Part shown: positions 63,569 to 64,000 of the stretch, one piece after another | Numbering within the stretch: the stretch's first letter is position 1 | How the letters are laid out: each line of letters starts with the position of its first letter | Assembly: GCF_900141855.1 (NCBI RefSeq) | Contig: NZ_FQYU01000002.1 | Span: forward strand, 558,001 to 622,000 | Length of the DNA stretch: 64,000 nt | Origin: Pseudozobellia thermophila | GTDB taxonomy: Bacteria; Bacteroidota; Bacteroidia; Flavobacteriales; Flavobacteriaceae | Direction: 5' to 3' | The notes under the pieces: model-generated | Told to the model about the DNA's origin: nothing | Seen by the model: the letters and a program-made list of their open reading frames with translations, nothing else | The model's database searches: none | Made by a program: the position numbers and the translations under genes

Positions 63569-63736
63569 GATTACACCCACACCCCAAAACACAACTCATT
63601 ATCAATTAGTTATAAAAACAAAAAATTAAACTGTTAACTGAATTGTTGACGTTATTCTTGTAACCTTAAAGTAAGGTGCTTTATTTCTGATAATTAAATA
63701 TAGATAGGCAAATTTAGTAGAGCCTTAGAATAAGAC

Positions 63737-63847
63737 ATGGGCATTTTTAGAAAACAATGGAGTAGGTTGCGCCCTATCATGTTCTTGCTTTACGCTTATC
63801 TGCCGGAACGCTACAAAAACCCGATAGGATCCATGCTCAAAAGTTAG
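63737..63847 (+). CDS. Possible 36-residue small protein
   Basis: An ATG at 63737 opens 36 codons ending in TAG: MGIFRKQWSRLRPIMFLLYA, then a short hydrophilic tail with PERYKNP. It is rich in basic and aromatic residues. No homologue is recognised and no clear promoter is seen, so it may be a chance ORF or the remnant of a larger gene. Confidence 0.2.
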   Translation: MGIFRKQWSRLRPIMFLLYAYLPERYKNPIGSMLKS

Positions 63848-64000
63848 GGATAAGGTTTGGGTAAGTTCCAAAATTTATTGATTTCATGTTACGAAACAAA
63901 TAAACATCCTGCCCTTGCAAATATTTATTCAAACATTACGCATATAAATTGATAGTAGTATACCACCAAGAAAATTACGCTTATATTTTCTGAAGGAGAT

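Larger units (their letters stand above)
63161..64000. other. 840-bp terminal region, mostly non-coding
   Basis: No clear gene is present. It contains a terminator-like hairpin with a tRNA-tail-like fragment (63521-63568), one doubtful 36-codon ORF (63737-63847) and AT-rich sequence up to the edge. The last bases, ending TTCTGAAGGAGAT, could be the leader of a plus-strand gene outside the window. Confidence 0.5.

Overview
The window looks like chromosomal DNA of a marine Bacteroidetes, most likely Flavobacteriaceae (Zobellia/Maribacter-like; inference). The reasons are three SusC/SusD pairs, a hybrid two-component regulator, many lipoproteins with short lipoboxes, TAnnTTTG-type -7 promoter boxes and few Shine-Dalgarno sequences. 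No rRNA, complete tRNA, CRISPR array, phage or intact insertion sequence was seen.

Layout. (1) 1-541: 5' part of a secreted DUF1593 / Sde182-like protein, cut by the window edge. (2) 766-11951: nitrate/nitrite uptake and reduction. It holds a NarL-type response regulator, an outer-membrane porin, a NarK transporter, the siroheme methyltransferase CobA, NirB, NirD, a DUF4202 protein, a NarX-like membrane sensor kinase, a small unknown protein and a receiver-only regulator. NarL-like 7-2-7 inverted repeats (TACGTAT-AA-ATACGTA type) lie in front of narK and nirB, and a related 18-bp palindrome lies in front of the regulator gene, so the locus probably regulates itself. No nitrate reductase is present. 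(3) 12229-15148: a LytTR regulator, a short MOP-type flippase and a lipocalin-like lipoprotein; two near-identical LytTR-type elements occur nearby. (4) 15314-18360: thiamin salvage operon thiM-thiE-thiD-tenA behind a TPP riboswitch. (5) 18528-20442: an AraC regulator and a sugar isomerase-like lipoprotein.

(6) 20483-38876: polysaccharide utilisation locus 1 (PUL1), with a GH5 endoglucanase, an Ig-repeat/CBM lipoprotein, a DUF1735-type lipoprotein, two SusC/SusD pairs (one SusC lacks its N-terminal carboxypeptidase-like domain) and a hybrid two-component system. (7) 39212-45453: a small membrane-anchored protein followed by an RND efflux system (adaptor, pump, outer-membrane factor). (8) 45761-46189: a small PH-domain membrane protein.

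(9) 46273-63160: PUL2, with a sulfatase, a GH3 beta-glucosidase, an esterase, two tandem GH144-like (beta-1,2-glucanase type) lipoproteins, a lipoprotein with a recently duplicated LamG domain, SusD, SusC and a one-component membrane-spanning LuxR-type regulator. The enzyme set suggests use of beta-1,2-glucan, possibly a substituted form, which would explain the esterase and sulfatase. The last 840 bp hold a terminator, a tRNA-tail-like fragment and a doubtful 36-codon ORF.

The region from about 39 kb on looks more AT-rich in its coding sequence than the first 38 kb (qualitative reading). The functional calls rest on motif recognition by eye; no database search was run.
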